Part shown: piece after piece, positions 1 to 6,445 of the stretch
Layout of the letters: the number at the start of each line of letters is the position of its first letter
Position numbering within the stretch: the stretch's first letter is position 1
DNA from: Paraglaciecola arctica
GTDB lineage: Bacteria > Pseudomonadota > Gammaproteobacteria > Enterobacterales > Alteromonadaceae
DNA: 13,143 bases
Reading direction: 5' to 3'
Assembly (NCBI GenBank): GCA_003232445.1
Contig: QIJM01000555.1
Coordinates: forward strand, 1-13,143
Translations under genes and position numbers: made by a program
Notes under the pieces: generated by a model
Told to the model about the DNA's origin: nothing
Database searches by the model: none
What the model saw: only the letters and a program-made list of their open reading frames with translations

Positions 1-86
1 ACTTGCCTAGCACCTCTCACTACTAAAGGTTTTCGGTTTTCATCCTTATGCCACTGATATATATAAGTTTCTGCCGATCTCCACAT
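1..86 (-). CDS. N-terminus of AAA ATPase (DUF4143-type), cut by the window edge
   Basis: Reading leftwards from an ATG at 86, 28 codons run off the window. They end in RKPLVVRGARQ, which matches the stretch leading into Walker A (GARQVGKT) of AAA-type ATPases that carry a C-terminal DUF4143 domain. The preceding segment (YIYQWHKDENRKP) also fits the usual start of those proteins. An in-frame ATG exists at 101, but GGTGA lies about nine bases before the ATG at 86, so I prefer 86. The family is widespread, often in accessory regions, and its function is mostly unproven. Only the start is visible, so the Walker A lysine itself and the integrity of the gene cannot be judged. Confidence 0.7.
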   Translation of the reverse strand, partial: MWRSAETYIYQWHKDENRKPLVVRGARQ

Positions 87-247
87 AATAAAATTCACCA
101 TATTTTATTTTATGAAAGGCAATATTAGCTGTATATGTGATATTTAACAAGGCAATAATATCACTCATAGTGAATATATAAGGCAATTTTCTAAAATTGA
201 AAGAGTTCAAAATATTGAACTAATTATTTTCGTGTTCCTGTTTATGT

Positions 248-264
248 GCGCCCATGAAGGGCGC
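248..264. repeat. GC-rich short hairpin (REP-like or terminator-like)
   Basis: GCGCCC (248-253) and GGGCGC (259-264) form a perfect 6-bp stem with loop ATGAA. It stands out in a very AT-rich spacer. No clear T-run follows on either side, so a simple intrinsic terminator is unlikely. A REP-like unit is possible, particularly because a RAYT transposase gene begins at the far end of the window, but only one copy is visible here. Confidence 0.45.
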
Positions 265-296
265 GACCAGTTCCTATTCTTTGTATTTCCTAACAT

Positions 297-326
297 TTTT
301 TAAAAGGGCGGATTGGCTTTTAAAAA
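297..326. repeat. 10-bp perfect inverted repeat
   Basis: TTTTTAAAAG (297-306) and CTTTTAAAAA (317-326) are exact reverse complements around a 10-base GC-containing centre. Each arm also contains the self-palindrome TTTTAAAA. It could be an operator for the divergent genes or a weak terminator; nothing decides between them. Confidence 0.45.
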
Positions 327-354
327 GAGAGTGTTCTTAAGTTTAAGTCACAGA

Positions 355-414
355 ATGACACTAATGAGCGTCAAAAAGTAAAATATATGCTATATTGTAA
401 CAAATAGGTGTCAT
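355..414. promoter_or_regulatory. Candidate hip promoter/operator with flanking inverted repeat
   Basis: ATGACAC (355-361) and GTGTCAT (408-414) are perfect inverted copies flanking an AT-rich stretch with a TATATT (391-396) that could be a -10 box. The -35 region is weak. HipB proteins are known to repress their own operon by binding spaced palindromes, so the arrangement would suit autoregulation. This is inferred from position only; the half-sites do not match the E. coli HipB operator. Confidence 0.35.
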
Positions 415-427
415 ATTAGGCGTAAAA

Positions 428-679
428 TTGAATCCTTACTTACAGTTGCTAGGCGATACTTTGCGCACAGAGCGTAAAAAAAAGAAGCTTAATCAAGCTG
501 AGGCTGGCAAGCATGCTGGTGTGTGTCGACAAGATATATCTGAAATAGAAAACGGGCAATTTAAGGGCAGTATATTGAAGGTTCAGGATTATGCTATGTC
601 ATTGGGTTTTACCTTATCGTTAGAACTTAAACGCCGGCCACAATTGTCTGAATTAGAGCAGCTGTTCAATGAAGATTAG
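428..679 (+). CDS. HipB-like XRE-family antitoxin/repressor
   Basis: This 83-residue protein is essentially one XRE-type helix-turn-helix domain (about residues 8-62), with the recognition region around GVCRQDISEIENG (31-43) and a short C-terminal tail. It starts at TTG; TTAGG seven bases upstream supports this, and no better start exists. HipB proteins bind operator DNA and the HipA kinase, repressing the operon and neutralising the toxin. The next gene overlaps it by 11 bases and begins like the N-terminus of HipA, which is the usual hipB-hipA order and supports the assignment. Because the partner is only a 43-codon fragment, this is now an orphan antitoxin or a plain regulator. An unrelated XRE regulator is less likely given the neighbour. 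Confidence 0.75.
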   Translation: MNPYLQLLGDTLRTERKKKKLNQAEAGKHAGVCRQDISEIENGQFKGSILKVQDYAMSLGFTLSLELKRRPQLSELEQLFNED

Positions 680-800
680 CGTAACAGGTCGTATTCAATA
701 TATCGATATTAAGGTGGCAGGCTACCCAGCGGGTACACTTAATAAAACCACTAAATTTGAATTTAGCCATCATTCTGATGCTAATCCATTAAAAAATTAA
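669..800 (+). pseudogene. HipA N-terminal fragment (or HipS-like remnant)
   Basis: An ATG at 669, inside the end of the hipB-like gene, opens a 43-codon frame ending at TAA 798-800. Its sequence includes IDIKVAGYPAGTLNKTT and KFEFSHHSD, resembling the first beta-strands of the HipA N-terminal subdomain (a short strand, then a G.L motif, then F.F/Y). Intact HipA is over 400 residues and holds a serine/threonine kinase fold; none of that is present downstream. The start overlapping hipB by 11 bases is typical of translational coupling. In HipBST systems a separate small protein, HipS, corresponds to this same subdomain, but it is about twice this length and is followed by HipT, which is absent. 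I read it as a truncated hipA, moderately sure. Confidence 0.55.
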
Positions 801-821
801 ATATTAGCTTTGTTTTTCTAT

Positions 822-849
822 TTGACACTTCTTTGAGTAGTGTAATACT
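822..849 (+). promoter_or_regulatory. Predicted sigma70 promoter of the PAS-HisKA gene
   Basis: A perfect -35 box TTGACA (822-827), a 16-base spacer and an extended -10 (TGT then AATACT, 844-849) point rightwards at the gene starting at 941. ACACT (825-829) and AGTGT (839-843) form a short palindrome across the spacer that could bind a regulator. The implied leader of about 85 bases includes the tandem repeat at 882-907. Confidence 0.5.
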
Positions 850-881
850 CTTATCGGACATATTTTTTTCAGCGTAACTAT

Positions 882-907
882 AGATGTCCAAATGAGATGT
901 CCAAATG
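882..907. repeat. Perfect 13-bp tandem repeat in a 5' leader
   Basis: The unit AGATGTCCAAATG occurs twice back to back (882-894, 895-907), between the predicted promoter and the start codon at 941. The core TGTCCAAA recurs at 2137-2144, upstream of the cupin and kinase genes, so it may be a shared regulator site. Exact tandem copies in non-coding DNA could instead be a slippage product. Confidence 0.6.
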
Positions 908-940
908 TGAAGATAGAAACACCAATAGACAGGTATCGTT

Positions 941-1609
941 GTGACCTCCGATATAACTAATGCCGTACTACAGTCAATTCTCGATTCAGTTGTTGAGGGA
1001 ATTTTATTGGTCGATTTTGATAATAAGATTAGACTTTTTAATTTAAGATTTGCTGAAATGTGGAAAATACCAACAAACTTGCTGGAACAAAATAACGATG
1101 ACGCACTGATAAAATATGTATTGGACCAGCTAACGGAACCGGAAACTTTTCATAAAAAGGTTAAATTCCTTTATGGGAGTAATTTAGACGACCATGATGA
1201 ACTTAAGTTTAAAGACGGCAAGGTGTTTGAACGTAAAAGCTTTCCTTTGAATCTAGAGAGTGACAAACAGGCCAGGGTCTGGACGTTTCGCGATATAACT
1301 GAAGAAGTTAATAGAAATCGGGAAATTGAACATTACGAAAACTATCTTGAAGAATTAGTCGCAAAACGAACAAAGGATCTGGAAGAGGCCAACGCGAAAC
1401 TCGAGGCCTTTAACTACTCCACATCACATGACTTACAGGCTCCATTACGTAGTATTGATGTATATAGCGCTATTTTACTTGAAGAATTTAGGGGCGGTAT
1501 AGATGATCATGGCAAAAACTGTATAGATCGCATTCGCGATTCTACACAGCAAATGGAATTCCTTATTGAAAAGTTGCTCAAGGTATCAAAAACTACACAT
1601 GAAGAATAA
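941..1609 (+). CDS. PAS-HisKA signalling protein lacking the HATPase domain
   Basis: The 222-residue product has a PAS sensor domain (about 8-122, ending in the typical WTFRDITEE), a charged coiled coil (about 124-158) and a HisKA dimerisation/phosphoacceptor helix pair with H-box TSHDLQAPLR, so the phosphorylatable residue would be His163. It stops right after the second HisKA helix; no N, G1, F or G2 boxes follow, so it cannot bind ATP or autophosphorylate. No transmembrane segment is seen; it is probably cytoplasmic. The GTG start has AGG about seven bases upstream. Its stop lies two bases from the stop of the convergent cupin gene, as if the 3' part was replaced. It may be a truncated kinase, or a phosphoacceptor dependent on another kinase; the complete kinase at 2303 has a near-identical H-box. 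Confidence 0.75.
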   Translation: MTSDITNAVLQSILDSVVEGILLVDFDNKIRLFNLRFAEMWKIPTNLLEQNNDDALIKYVLDQLTEPETFHKKVKFLYGSNLDDHDELKFKDGKVFERKSFPLNLESDKQARVWTFRDITEEVNRNREIEHYENYLEELVAKRTKDLEEANAKLEAFNYSTSHDLQAPLRSIDVYSAILLEEFRGGIDDHGKNCIDRIRDSTQQMEFLIEKLLKVSKTTHEE

Positions 1610-1611
1610 AC

Positions 1612-2040
1612 CTATCTCAAAACATCAACTTGTCCTGGATTATTGTGCACAACCGCCTCACGTTCGCTGGGGTCATTACGAACAATTATAGCGCGCGCCT
1701 CTTGTGTCTTGCTGAGGTTAACGGGTTGGTGTAGCAGATTGGGAGGAATAAAAATAAAGTCACCAGCTTCATTGACTACTGATTGTTCTAAGTTATCACC
1801 ATAATACGTTTTTACTCGGCCTGTTAGTAAATATATTCCAGATTCGAATATTTCATGGTAATGCGGTTCCGCACAAGCACCGGGGGGAATTACTACCATA
1901 TTCATTGAAATTCCTTTAGCGCCTGCTGTAAGATTTGATATACCGACAAAATAGGGTAAATTTTGCTTTGACATTATTTCTTTCGGTGTCGATATTGTTA
2001 CAATTCTAGGTCTTTTATCTGAACATGTTATCGCTGACAT
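1612..2040 (-). CDS. Cupin-domain protein, function unknown
   Basis: This 142-residue protein is a single small beta-barrel cupin. Motif 1 reads PHYHEIFESG with candidate metal ligands His60, His62 and Glu66; motif 2 (GDFIFIPPNLLHQPVN) supplies His104. That is a complete 3-His/1-Glu set, so a divalent metal is likely bound. Cupins of this size include isomerases, oxygenases and ligand sensors, and the substrate cannot be read from sequence. The frame is open nine codons further to a GTG at 2067, but TGAGGAAAT just before the ATG at 2040 is a strong ribosome binding site, so I start there. It is convergent with the PAS-HisKA gene (two bases between stops) and divergent from the sensor kinase gene. 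No signal peptide is visible. Confidence 0.75.
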   Translation of the reverse strand: MSAITCSDKRPRIVTISTPKEIMSKQNLPYFVGISNLTAGAKGISMNMVVIPPGACAEPHYHEIFESGIYLLTGRVKTYYGDNLEQSVVNEAGDFIFIPPNLLHQPVNLSKTQEARAIIVRNDPSEREAVVHNNPGQVDVLR

Positions 2041-2158
2041 TTTTATTTCCTCAATATAGTAAAACACACACGATAATCATGGCTAGACAATTTATCTGGA
2101 TTTAGTATGGAAAAATACTGTAAGGTTAAATAGTGGTGTCCAAAATATTTTTGTTTAA

Positions 2159-2244
2159 TAACAATTAACGTTATAAGTTTCATTAGCAAAATATGAACCA
2201 ACTATTAAAACGGTTGGATCTATAGTAACAGTTGACGCTATAAC
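2159..2244. repeat. Imperfect direct repeat upstream of the kinase operon
   Basis: Two copies with consensus TAACARTTRACGYTATAA lie at 2159-2176 and 2226-2243, matching at 15 of 18 positions and 67 bases apart. The first contains the palindrome TAACGTTA. They sit in the divergent spacer between the cupin and kinase genes, so a regulator or IHF-like protein binding both is plausible but unproven. The second copy holds a TTGACG that could be a -35 box. Confidence 0.4.
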
Positions 2245-2302
2245 CATTTATTTATTACAATTGTTTTACTTTTATGCTCGTCTACTGATTGAAGGGGCAA
2301 TT

Positions 2303-3373
2303 GTGGTAATTCTAAGTAAGTATGATATTGCTGCTGAAATTCTTCTGGATAATACTCCCGACTCTACGATTATTGTCAATGATGACGGAACTATCGTTTA
2401 TGCCAACCAAATGACGCTTCAAATTTTTGGATATACCCGCGATGAACTCACGGGTCAATCCATCGGAACTCTAATTCCTTCACGTTTTCATCATGTCCAT
2501 GGCGATTTTATGGCGAGTTTTTTCAAAAACGGTCGTTCTCGGTCGATGGGCAAAGGACGAAGTCTTTTTGCCCGTCGAAAAGATGCTACTGAGTTTTCAG
2601 TCGAAATTAGTTTAAGCCCCATTAACACTAAGTTTGGTAAGCTTGTAATTTGCTCGATCCGTGATGTTAGTGAACAAATTAAAACACAAAATGCTTTAAC
2701 GCGTTCGAACACGGAGCTTGAACAATTTGCGTATGTAGCGTCACATGATTTACAGGAACCTTTGCGAGTGGTTGCCAGTTTTTCTCAGTTGTTAGGAAAG
2801 CGTTACCACGGTAAGTTCGATAAAGATGCCGATGATTTTATTGATTTTATTATTCAAGGTGCGATCAGAATGCAAAATCTGATAAATGACCTGCTGTCAT
2901 ATTCGCGGTTAGGTTCTAAAGAACGCACCCACAATAGAATCGATTTTAACGATATTTTACAAGAAGTGGTTGAAAATTTACAATTTTTAATCCGTGATAA
3001 CCATGTTAAAATAAGCTATGACAACTTACCTTCGCTGAAGGTCAGTGCAACACAAATGATTCAGTTATTTCAGAATTTGATTAGCAATGCCATTAAATTT
3101 CATTCAAACACGACGCCAATAGTTACCATTACTGCTAAACAACAAGATAATGAATATTTATTTAGTGTGACTGACAATGGAATAGGTATTGAGCCACAGT
3201 ACTACGAACGCATTTTTATCCTATTTAAACGGCTAAACACTAACCCAGAGTTTACCGGCACCGGAATCGGACTTACTTTATGCAAAAAAATTGTAGAGTT
3301 ACATGGCGGTAAAATTTGGGTAGAATCATCTCCCGAAAAAGGATCTACATTTTATTTTACACTTTTAGTTTAA
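2303..3373 (+). CDS. PAS-domain sensor histidine kinase
   Basis: A complete cytoplasmic kinase of 356 residues counted from GTG 2303. It has a PAS domain (about 10-126), a linker helix, HisKA with H-box ASHDLQEPLR (phosphoacceptor His148) and HATPase_c: N box NLISNAIKFH (about 258-267), G1 DNGIGIEP (from 291), F box around LFKRLN, and G2 TGTGIGLTLCKK (from about 318). All residues needed for ATP binding and autophosphorylation are present. The frame extends 14 codons upstream to a TTG at 2261, but no ribosome site precedes that, while GAAGGGG sits five bases before GTG 2303. The H-box and G2 type match bacteriophytochrome-like kinases that pair with Rcp1-type regulators, and just such a regulator follows 19 bases later. 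The PAS ligand is unknown. Confidence 0.88.
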   Translation: MVILSKYDIAAEILLDNTPDSTIIVNDDGTIVYANQMTLQIFGYTRDELTGQSIGTLIPSRFHHVHGDFMASFFKNGRSRSMGKGRSLFARRKDATEFSVEISLSPINTKFGKLVICSIRDVSEQIKTQNALTRSNTELEQFAYVASHDLQEPLRVVASFSQLLGKRYHGKFDKDADDFIDFIIQGAIRMQNLINDLLSYSRLGSKERTHNRIDFNDILQEVVENLQFLIRDNHVKISYDNLPSLKVSATQMIQLFQNLISNAIKFHSNTTPIVTITAKQQDNEYLFSVTDNGIGIEPQYYERIFILFKRLNTNPEFTGTGIGLTLCKKIVELHGGKIWVESSPEKGSTFYFTLLV

Positions 3374-3392
3374 TATGTTTACGGAGAATTAG

Positions 3393-3836
3393 ATGCAACA
3401 ACAGTATAAAGCGATACCCTTTAAAATTTTACTCGTTGAAGATAGTCTGGCAGATATAAGATTAACTCAAGAGGCGCTAAAAGATGCCAAATTATTACAT
3501 AAACTTGAAGTAGTCAATGATGGTGTGGAAGCGCTATCATATTTGCATCAAAGAGACGAATATGTGGACGCCGTTCGACCGGATATTATTTTACTGGATT
3601 TAAATCTACCTAAAAAAGACGGTCGAGAAGTTCTTGAGGAAATCAAGTCTAATGAGTTATTAAAAATTATTCCTGTAGTCGTATTAACTACGTCACAAGC
3701 TGAAGAGGACGTGCTGCGCTCCTATAACTTACACGCAAATTGTTACGTGACAAAACCGGTGGACATTGCAAAATTTACTGAGATTGTAAAAAGTATAGAA
3801 AATTTTTGGTTAACTATTGTTAAACTACCCTCCTAA
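3393..3836 (+). CDS. Rcp1-like single-domain response regulator
   Basis: A stand-alone receiver domain of 147 residues with all key residues: acidic pair Glu16-Asp17, phosphoacceptor Asp69 in ILLDLNLPKKDG, Thr99/Thr100 in VVLTTS and Lys121 in VTKPVD. The C-terminal SIENFWLTIVKLP tail and the LNLPKKDGREVL signature are characteristic of the Rcp1 family, which takes phosphate from PAS- or phytochrome-linked kinases and signals by protein contact, having no output domain. GGAGAA lies about six bases before the ATG. It is 19 bases downstream of the kinase gene on the same strand, so the two are an operon and very likely cognate. Phosphate may pass on to another protein, or the protein may act on the c-di-GMP enzyme encoded next. 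Confidence 0.9.
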   Translation: MQQQYKAIPFKILLVEDSLADIRLTQEALKDAKLLHKLEVVNDGVEALSYLHQRDEYVDAVRPDIILLDLNLPKKDGREVLEEIKSNELLKIIPVVVLTTSQAEEDVLRSYNLHANCYVTKPVDIAKFTEIVKSIENFWLTIVKLPS

Positions 3837-3938
3837 TCCCTACAAAAACTAGCACTATTAAGTATAGCTTATTTTCAAGCATATAAAATCATGCGTTAAA
3901 CTATTTCAAATAATTCAGACGATATAAAAATTAGTTAC

Positions 3939-3944
3939 TATACT
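3939..3944 (+). promoter_or_regulatory. Possible -10 box for the REC-GGDEF-EAL gene
   Basis: TATACT (3939-3944) is a good -10 hexamer 65 bases before the start at 4009, but the matching -35 region (CAGACG, 3916-3921) is poor. The 172-base gap suggests some separate expression from the kinase operon. AGCTTATTTT occurs at both 3866-3875 and 3968-3977 in the same gap. Confidence 0.3.
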
Positions 3945-4008
3945 GAGCTTGTATAAATGCAATCTTAAGCTTATTTTGAATAAACGCTCCCGGACGAGTA
4001 CATAAAGA

Positions 4009-5736
4009 ATGGATCAAGAACAGATAAGAGTATTACTAGTAGAAGATAATCTAGGCGATGCTCGTCTTGTTCAGGAAATGTTGGCCGAATCCAAAAATTA
4101 TATTTTCGATTTTAGTCATGTTGAGAGTATTACCAAAGCATATAGCTCTATTACAAAAAATCATTACGATGTACTTCTACTTGATCTTTCACTACCGGAT
4201 TCCATTGGCCTTGACACTGTGCAAAGTCTAGTCACGGTTAACCCTGACTTACCAATTGTCGTGTTAAGTGGTACGAGTGATGAGAAAACTGCAATGGATG
4301 CAGTTCAAAATGGCGCACAGGATTATCTGGTTAAGGGGCAAGGTGCGTCCGCTATGCTAGTTCGGTCATTACGATATGCTATTGAAAGAAAACGCTCGGA
4401 ACAAAAAGTATCCTATCTAGCACAGTATGATGTGCTAACCAATTTACCTAACCGTGCATTGTTTTACGACCGATTAAAGCAGGCAATAAAACGCGCAACG
4501 CGTTCGAGTAAAAAAGGCGCTTTGATGCTCCTTGATCTTGACAACTTTAAAGACATTAATGACCGACTTGGCCATGTTGCGGGCGACCAACTGCTTGTAG
4601 AACTTTCTAACCGTTTGAGAAATTGTATACGCGAAGAAGATTCCCTATCTCGACTAGGCGGGGATGAATTTACTATCATTCTCAATGACGTTAAGGATAA
4701 AAGAGATACTTCGTTCGTTGCACGGAAAATCAAAAAGGCTATAAAAAAACCGATACAAATCGATGGGCATGAAATTTTTATTTCCACCAGTATTGGCATC
4801 GTTTTATTTTCGAATGAAAACGATATACCTGAGGCGTTAATCAAGCATGCCGATATGGCACTCTATGCCGCAAAGGAAAAGGGCCGCGGCGTCTATGTAT
4901 ATTACAAAGATAAAATGGATATTAGTGTCACCAAGCGTATCAATATGATTAACGATTTACATTTTGCACTTGATCGAGACGAGTTTGAATTGTACTACCA
5001 ACCACAGATTGATCTTGCTTCAGGTAAACTATTAGGCATGGAGGCCTTAATACGTTGGCAGCACCCGCAGCTTGGCTTATTGCCACCTTCAAAATTTGTA
5101 CATTTGTTGGAAGAAACCGGGTTAATTATCGCAATTAGTGATTGGGTTTTATCGCAAGCGTGCAAGCAAAATTGTTTATGGCAAAAAGAGAAATTAGCTG
5201 AGTTACGAATTGCTATTAATTTATCATCACGCCAATTTCATCAAAAAAATCTACTGAAAAGTGTTAGAAAAATACTTCACGAGACCAACTTACTACCAAA
5301 ATATTTGCAGATTGAAGTCACTGAAAGTACATTGATGACAAACTGTCAAGAAAGTATTATGATCCTTAGTGAGTTGCGTGCCCTCGGAATTCAGCTATCG
5401 ATAGATGATTTTGGTACTGGATTTTCATCGCTTAGTTATTTGCGTTTATTTCCTTTTCAGGAATTAAAAATTGACCGTACTTTTGTGAAAGAAATAGCGA
5501 CCCACAGCAACGTAGAAAAAATAATAGCAGCTGTTATTACTTTGGCTCATGGCCTCGATATGCAGGTCATCGCTGAAGGTGTTGAAATGGAAGAGCAATT
5601 ACCTTTTCTAGTGGAAAATGGTTGTGACGGGGTTCAGGGTTACCTGTTTAGCAAACCAATGTCGGCGACTGTCTGTAATAAGTGGCTTGCAAAAAACGGG
5701 GGACACCTCTTGCCGATACCCTGTAATAATGAGTAA
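4009..5736 (+). CDS. Response regulator with GGDEF and EAL domains (c-di-GMP turnover)
   Basis: The 575-residue protein has three domains. An N-terminal receiver (about 5-122) has acidic residues near 12-13, phosphoacceptor Asp59 in LLLDLSLP and Lys109. A GGDEF domain (about 135-300) has an intact RLGGDEF (217-221), preceded at the canonical five-residue spacing by the inhibitory I-site RxxD (Arg208, Asp211). An EAL domain (about 313-562) has EAL (345-347), Asn404, Glu436, DDFGTG (466-471), Lys487, Glu523 and Gln543, so both synthesis and hydrolysis of c-di-GMP look possible. Phosphorylation presumably sets the balance. No membrane segment is seen. Start ATG 4009 has only a weak AAAGA upstream. 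The last dozen residues (GGHLLPIPCNNE) fall after the domain and overlap transposase-like sequence in another frame, so the tail may be replaced. Confidence 0.92.
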   Translation: MDQEQIRVLLVEDNLGDARLVQEMLAESKNYIFDFSHVESITKAYSSITKNHYDVLLLDLSLPDSIGLDTVQSLVTVNPDLPIVVLSGTSDEKTAMDAVQNGAQDYLVKGQGASAMLVRSLRYAIERKRSEQKVSYLAQYDVLTNLPNRALFYDRLKQAIKRATRSSKKGALMLLDLDNFKDINDRLGHVAGDQLLVELSNRLRNCIREEDSLSRLGGDEFTIILNDVKDKRDTSFVARKIKKAIKKPIQIDGHEIFISTSIGIVLFSNENDIPEALIKHADMALYAAKEKGRGVYVYYKDKMDISVTKRINMINDLHFALDRDEFELYYQPQIDLASGKLLGMEALIRWQHPQLGLLPPSKFVHLLEETGLIIAISDWVLSQACKQNCLWQKEKLAELRIAINLSSRQFHQKNLLKSVRKILHETNLLPKYLQIEVTESTLMTNCQESIMILSELRALGIQLSIDDFGTGFSSLSYLRLFPFQELKIDRTFVKEIATHSNVEKIIAAVITLAHGLDMQVIAEGVEMEEQLPFLVENGCDGVQGYLFSKPMSATVCNKWLAKNGGHLLPIPCNNE

Positions 5737-5818
5737 AGCGTTAGGCATTGTCTATCGTGCCATTGCGACTCATCTCACCCACAAGGCCGGCTACACAAAA
5801 ACCATCGCCCAAAGCGGC
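5729..5818 (+). pseudogene. IS91-family transposase fragment
   Basis: About 30 codons read MSKALGIVYRAIATHL, THKAGYTK and TIAQSG. This closely follows the conserved segment of IS91-type (Y2, rolling-circle) transposases that comes just before their TGAVTLIQRFGSALNLN motif, but that motif and everything after it are missing. Homology may start a few codons earlier (RYPVI), inside the EAL gene in another frame. No HUH or double-tyrosine catalytic motif remains, so it is dead. At about 5811-5819 it passes into a thioredoxin-like remnant in another frame, marking a recombination junction. Identification rests on remembered family consensus, not a search. Confidence 0.5.
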
Positions 5819-5921
5819 AGAACAAGTTGGAGTAAAATCTGTTCCGGCGCTGCTACTGGATGGGACTATTTTCCATATTAATTTCGGCGCGTCACTTGAG
5901 GACGTGAAGGGAAGTGCATGA
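5811..5921 (+). pseudogene. 3' remnant of a thioredoxin-fold protein gene
   Basis: In a frame different from the upstream transposase scrap, 36 codons read KAAEQVGVKSVPALLLDG and TIFHINFGASLEDVKGSA and then stop at TGA 5919-5921. VKSVPALLLDG is the cis-proline loop and following strand of a thioredoxin fold, and HINFGASLEDVK matches the terminal strand and helix of small thioredoxin/glutaredoxin-like proteins. The N-terminal half with the CxxC redox motif is absent and there is no start codon or ribosome site, so it cannot be expressed as a working protein. It was probably truncated when the IS91-like sequence arrived or recombined. Confidence 0.5.
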
Positions 5922-6086
5922 AATGGCTATGCGCTGGCGATTTGAGTTTACCAGGCAAAGTTGATAAATAGGAAGTTTTGACATTATACAGTCTCCCTAT
6001 TCAGGTTCGATTGAGGATGTGGAGACGGTATTCCGCTGTGCCTGTTTTAAAGTACTTTTGCGAACGCGAATCAATTTTCGGGTTTC

Positions 6087-6425
6087 TTAAGTGATTTCAT
6101 GAAACCAAAATTCGATTTCATCGGTTTCAATTTCAAATTTGGCAGCGTGTTCAGTATTTGCAGGAACATGATACCACTCACCCGCACCAATTTTTGTGAT
6201 TTCGCCGTTTATAGTAAGCATTAATTCGCCCCGAGTTATCAAACCATGATTATCTGTATCGTGTGTATGGGGAGGTATAGATGTGCCAGCTGGATAGGAT
6301 GCAAATAATACATCGCATTCTTTAGCTTCTAGTTTATAGGCATCAAAACGACCATCGTATTGAGGTAATTTTTTTATTCTATCTGGATATTTTCCGGCCA
6401 CTGGCTGCTCCTTAAGGTGTAACAT
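6087..6425 (-). CDS. Small cupin-domain protein
   Basis: A single-domain cupin of 112 residues. Motif 1 (PAGTSIPPHTHDTDNHGLITRG, split by the barrel turn) gives His53 and His55; the usual glutamate of the motif is replaced by Asn59 or His60. Motif 2 (GAGEWYHVPANTEHAA) gives His93. Function and substrate are not determinable; proteins like this are common as metal-dependent enzymes or sensors. The frame is open to a GTG at 6434, but the predicted promoter would leave only about four bases before it, whereas GTGAG lies five bases before the ATG at 6425, so the ATG is preferred. It is unlike the larger cupin at 1612-2040 beyond the shared fold. It has no co-directional neighbour close enough for an operon. 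Confidence 0.75.
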   Translation of the reverse strand: MLHLKEQPVAGKYPDRIKKLPQYDGRFDAYKLEAKECDVLFASYPAGTSIPPHTHDTDNHGLITRGELMLTINGEITKIGAGEWYHVPANTEHAAKFEIETDEIEFWFHEIT

Positions 6426-6445
6426 TTTACTCACAAGTGAATCTT

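Larger units (their letters stand above)
102..427. other. Intergenic spacer with two hairpins, AT-rich
   Basis: No coding sequence is recognisable on either strand. The stretch separates the leftward ATPase gene from the rightward hipB-like gene, so it should hold divergent promoters. It contains a GC-rich hairpin at 248-264, a 10-bp inverted repeat at 297-326, and an inverted repeat flanking the likely hipB promoter at 355-414. All three are listed separately. Confidence 0.6.

Noticed and set aside
2491..2712. 73-codon minus-strand open frame inside the kinase PAS region
   Set aside because: Antisense shadow of a well-conserved PAS coding sequence; no ribosome site.
4464..4844. 126-codon minus-strand open frame inside the GGDEF-EAL gene
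   Set aside because: It lies wholly antisense within a gene with all catalytic motifs, and its translation resembles no family.
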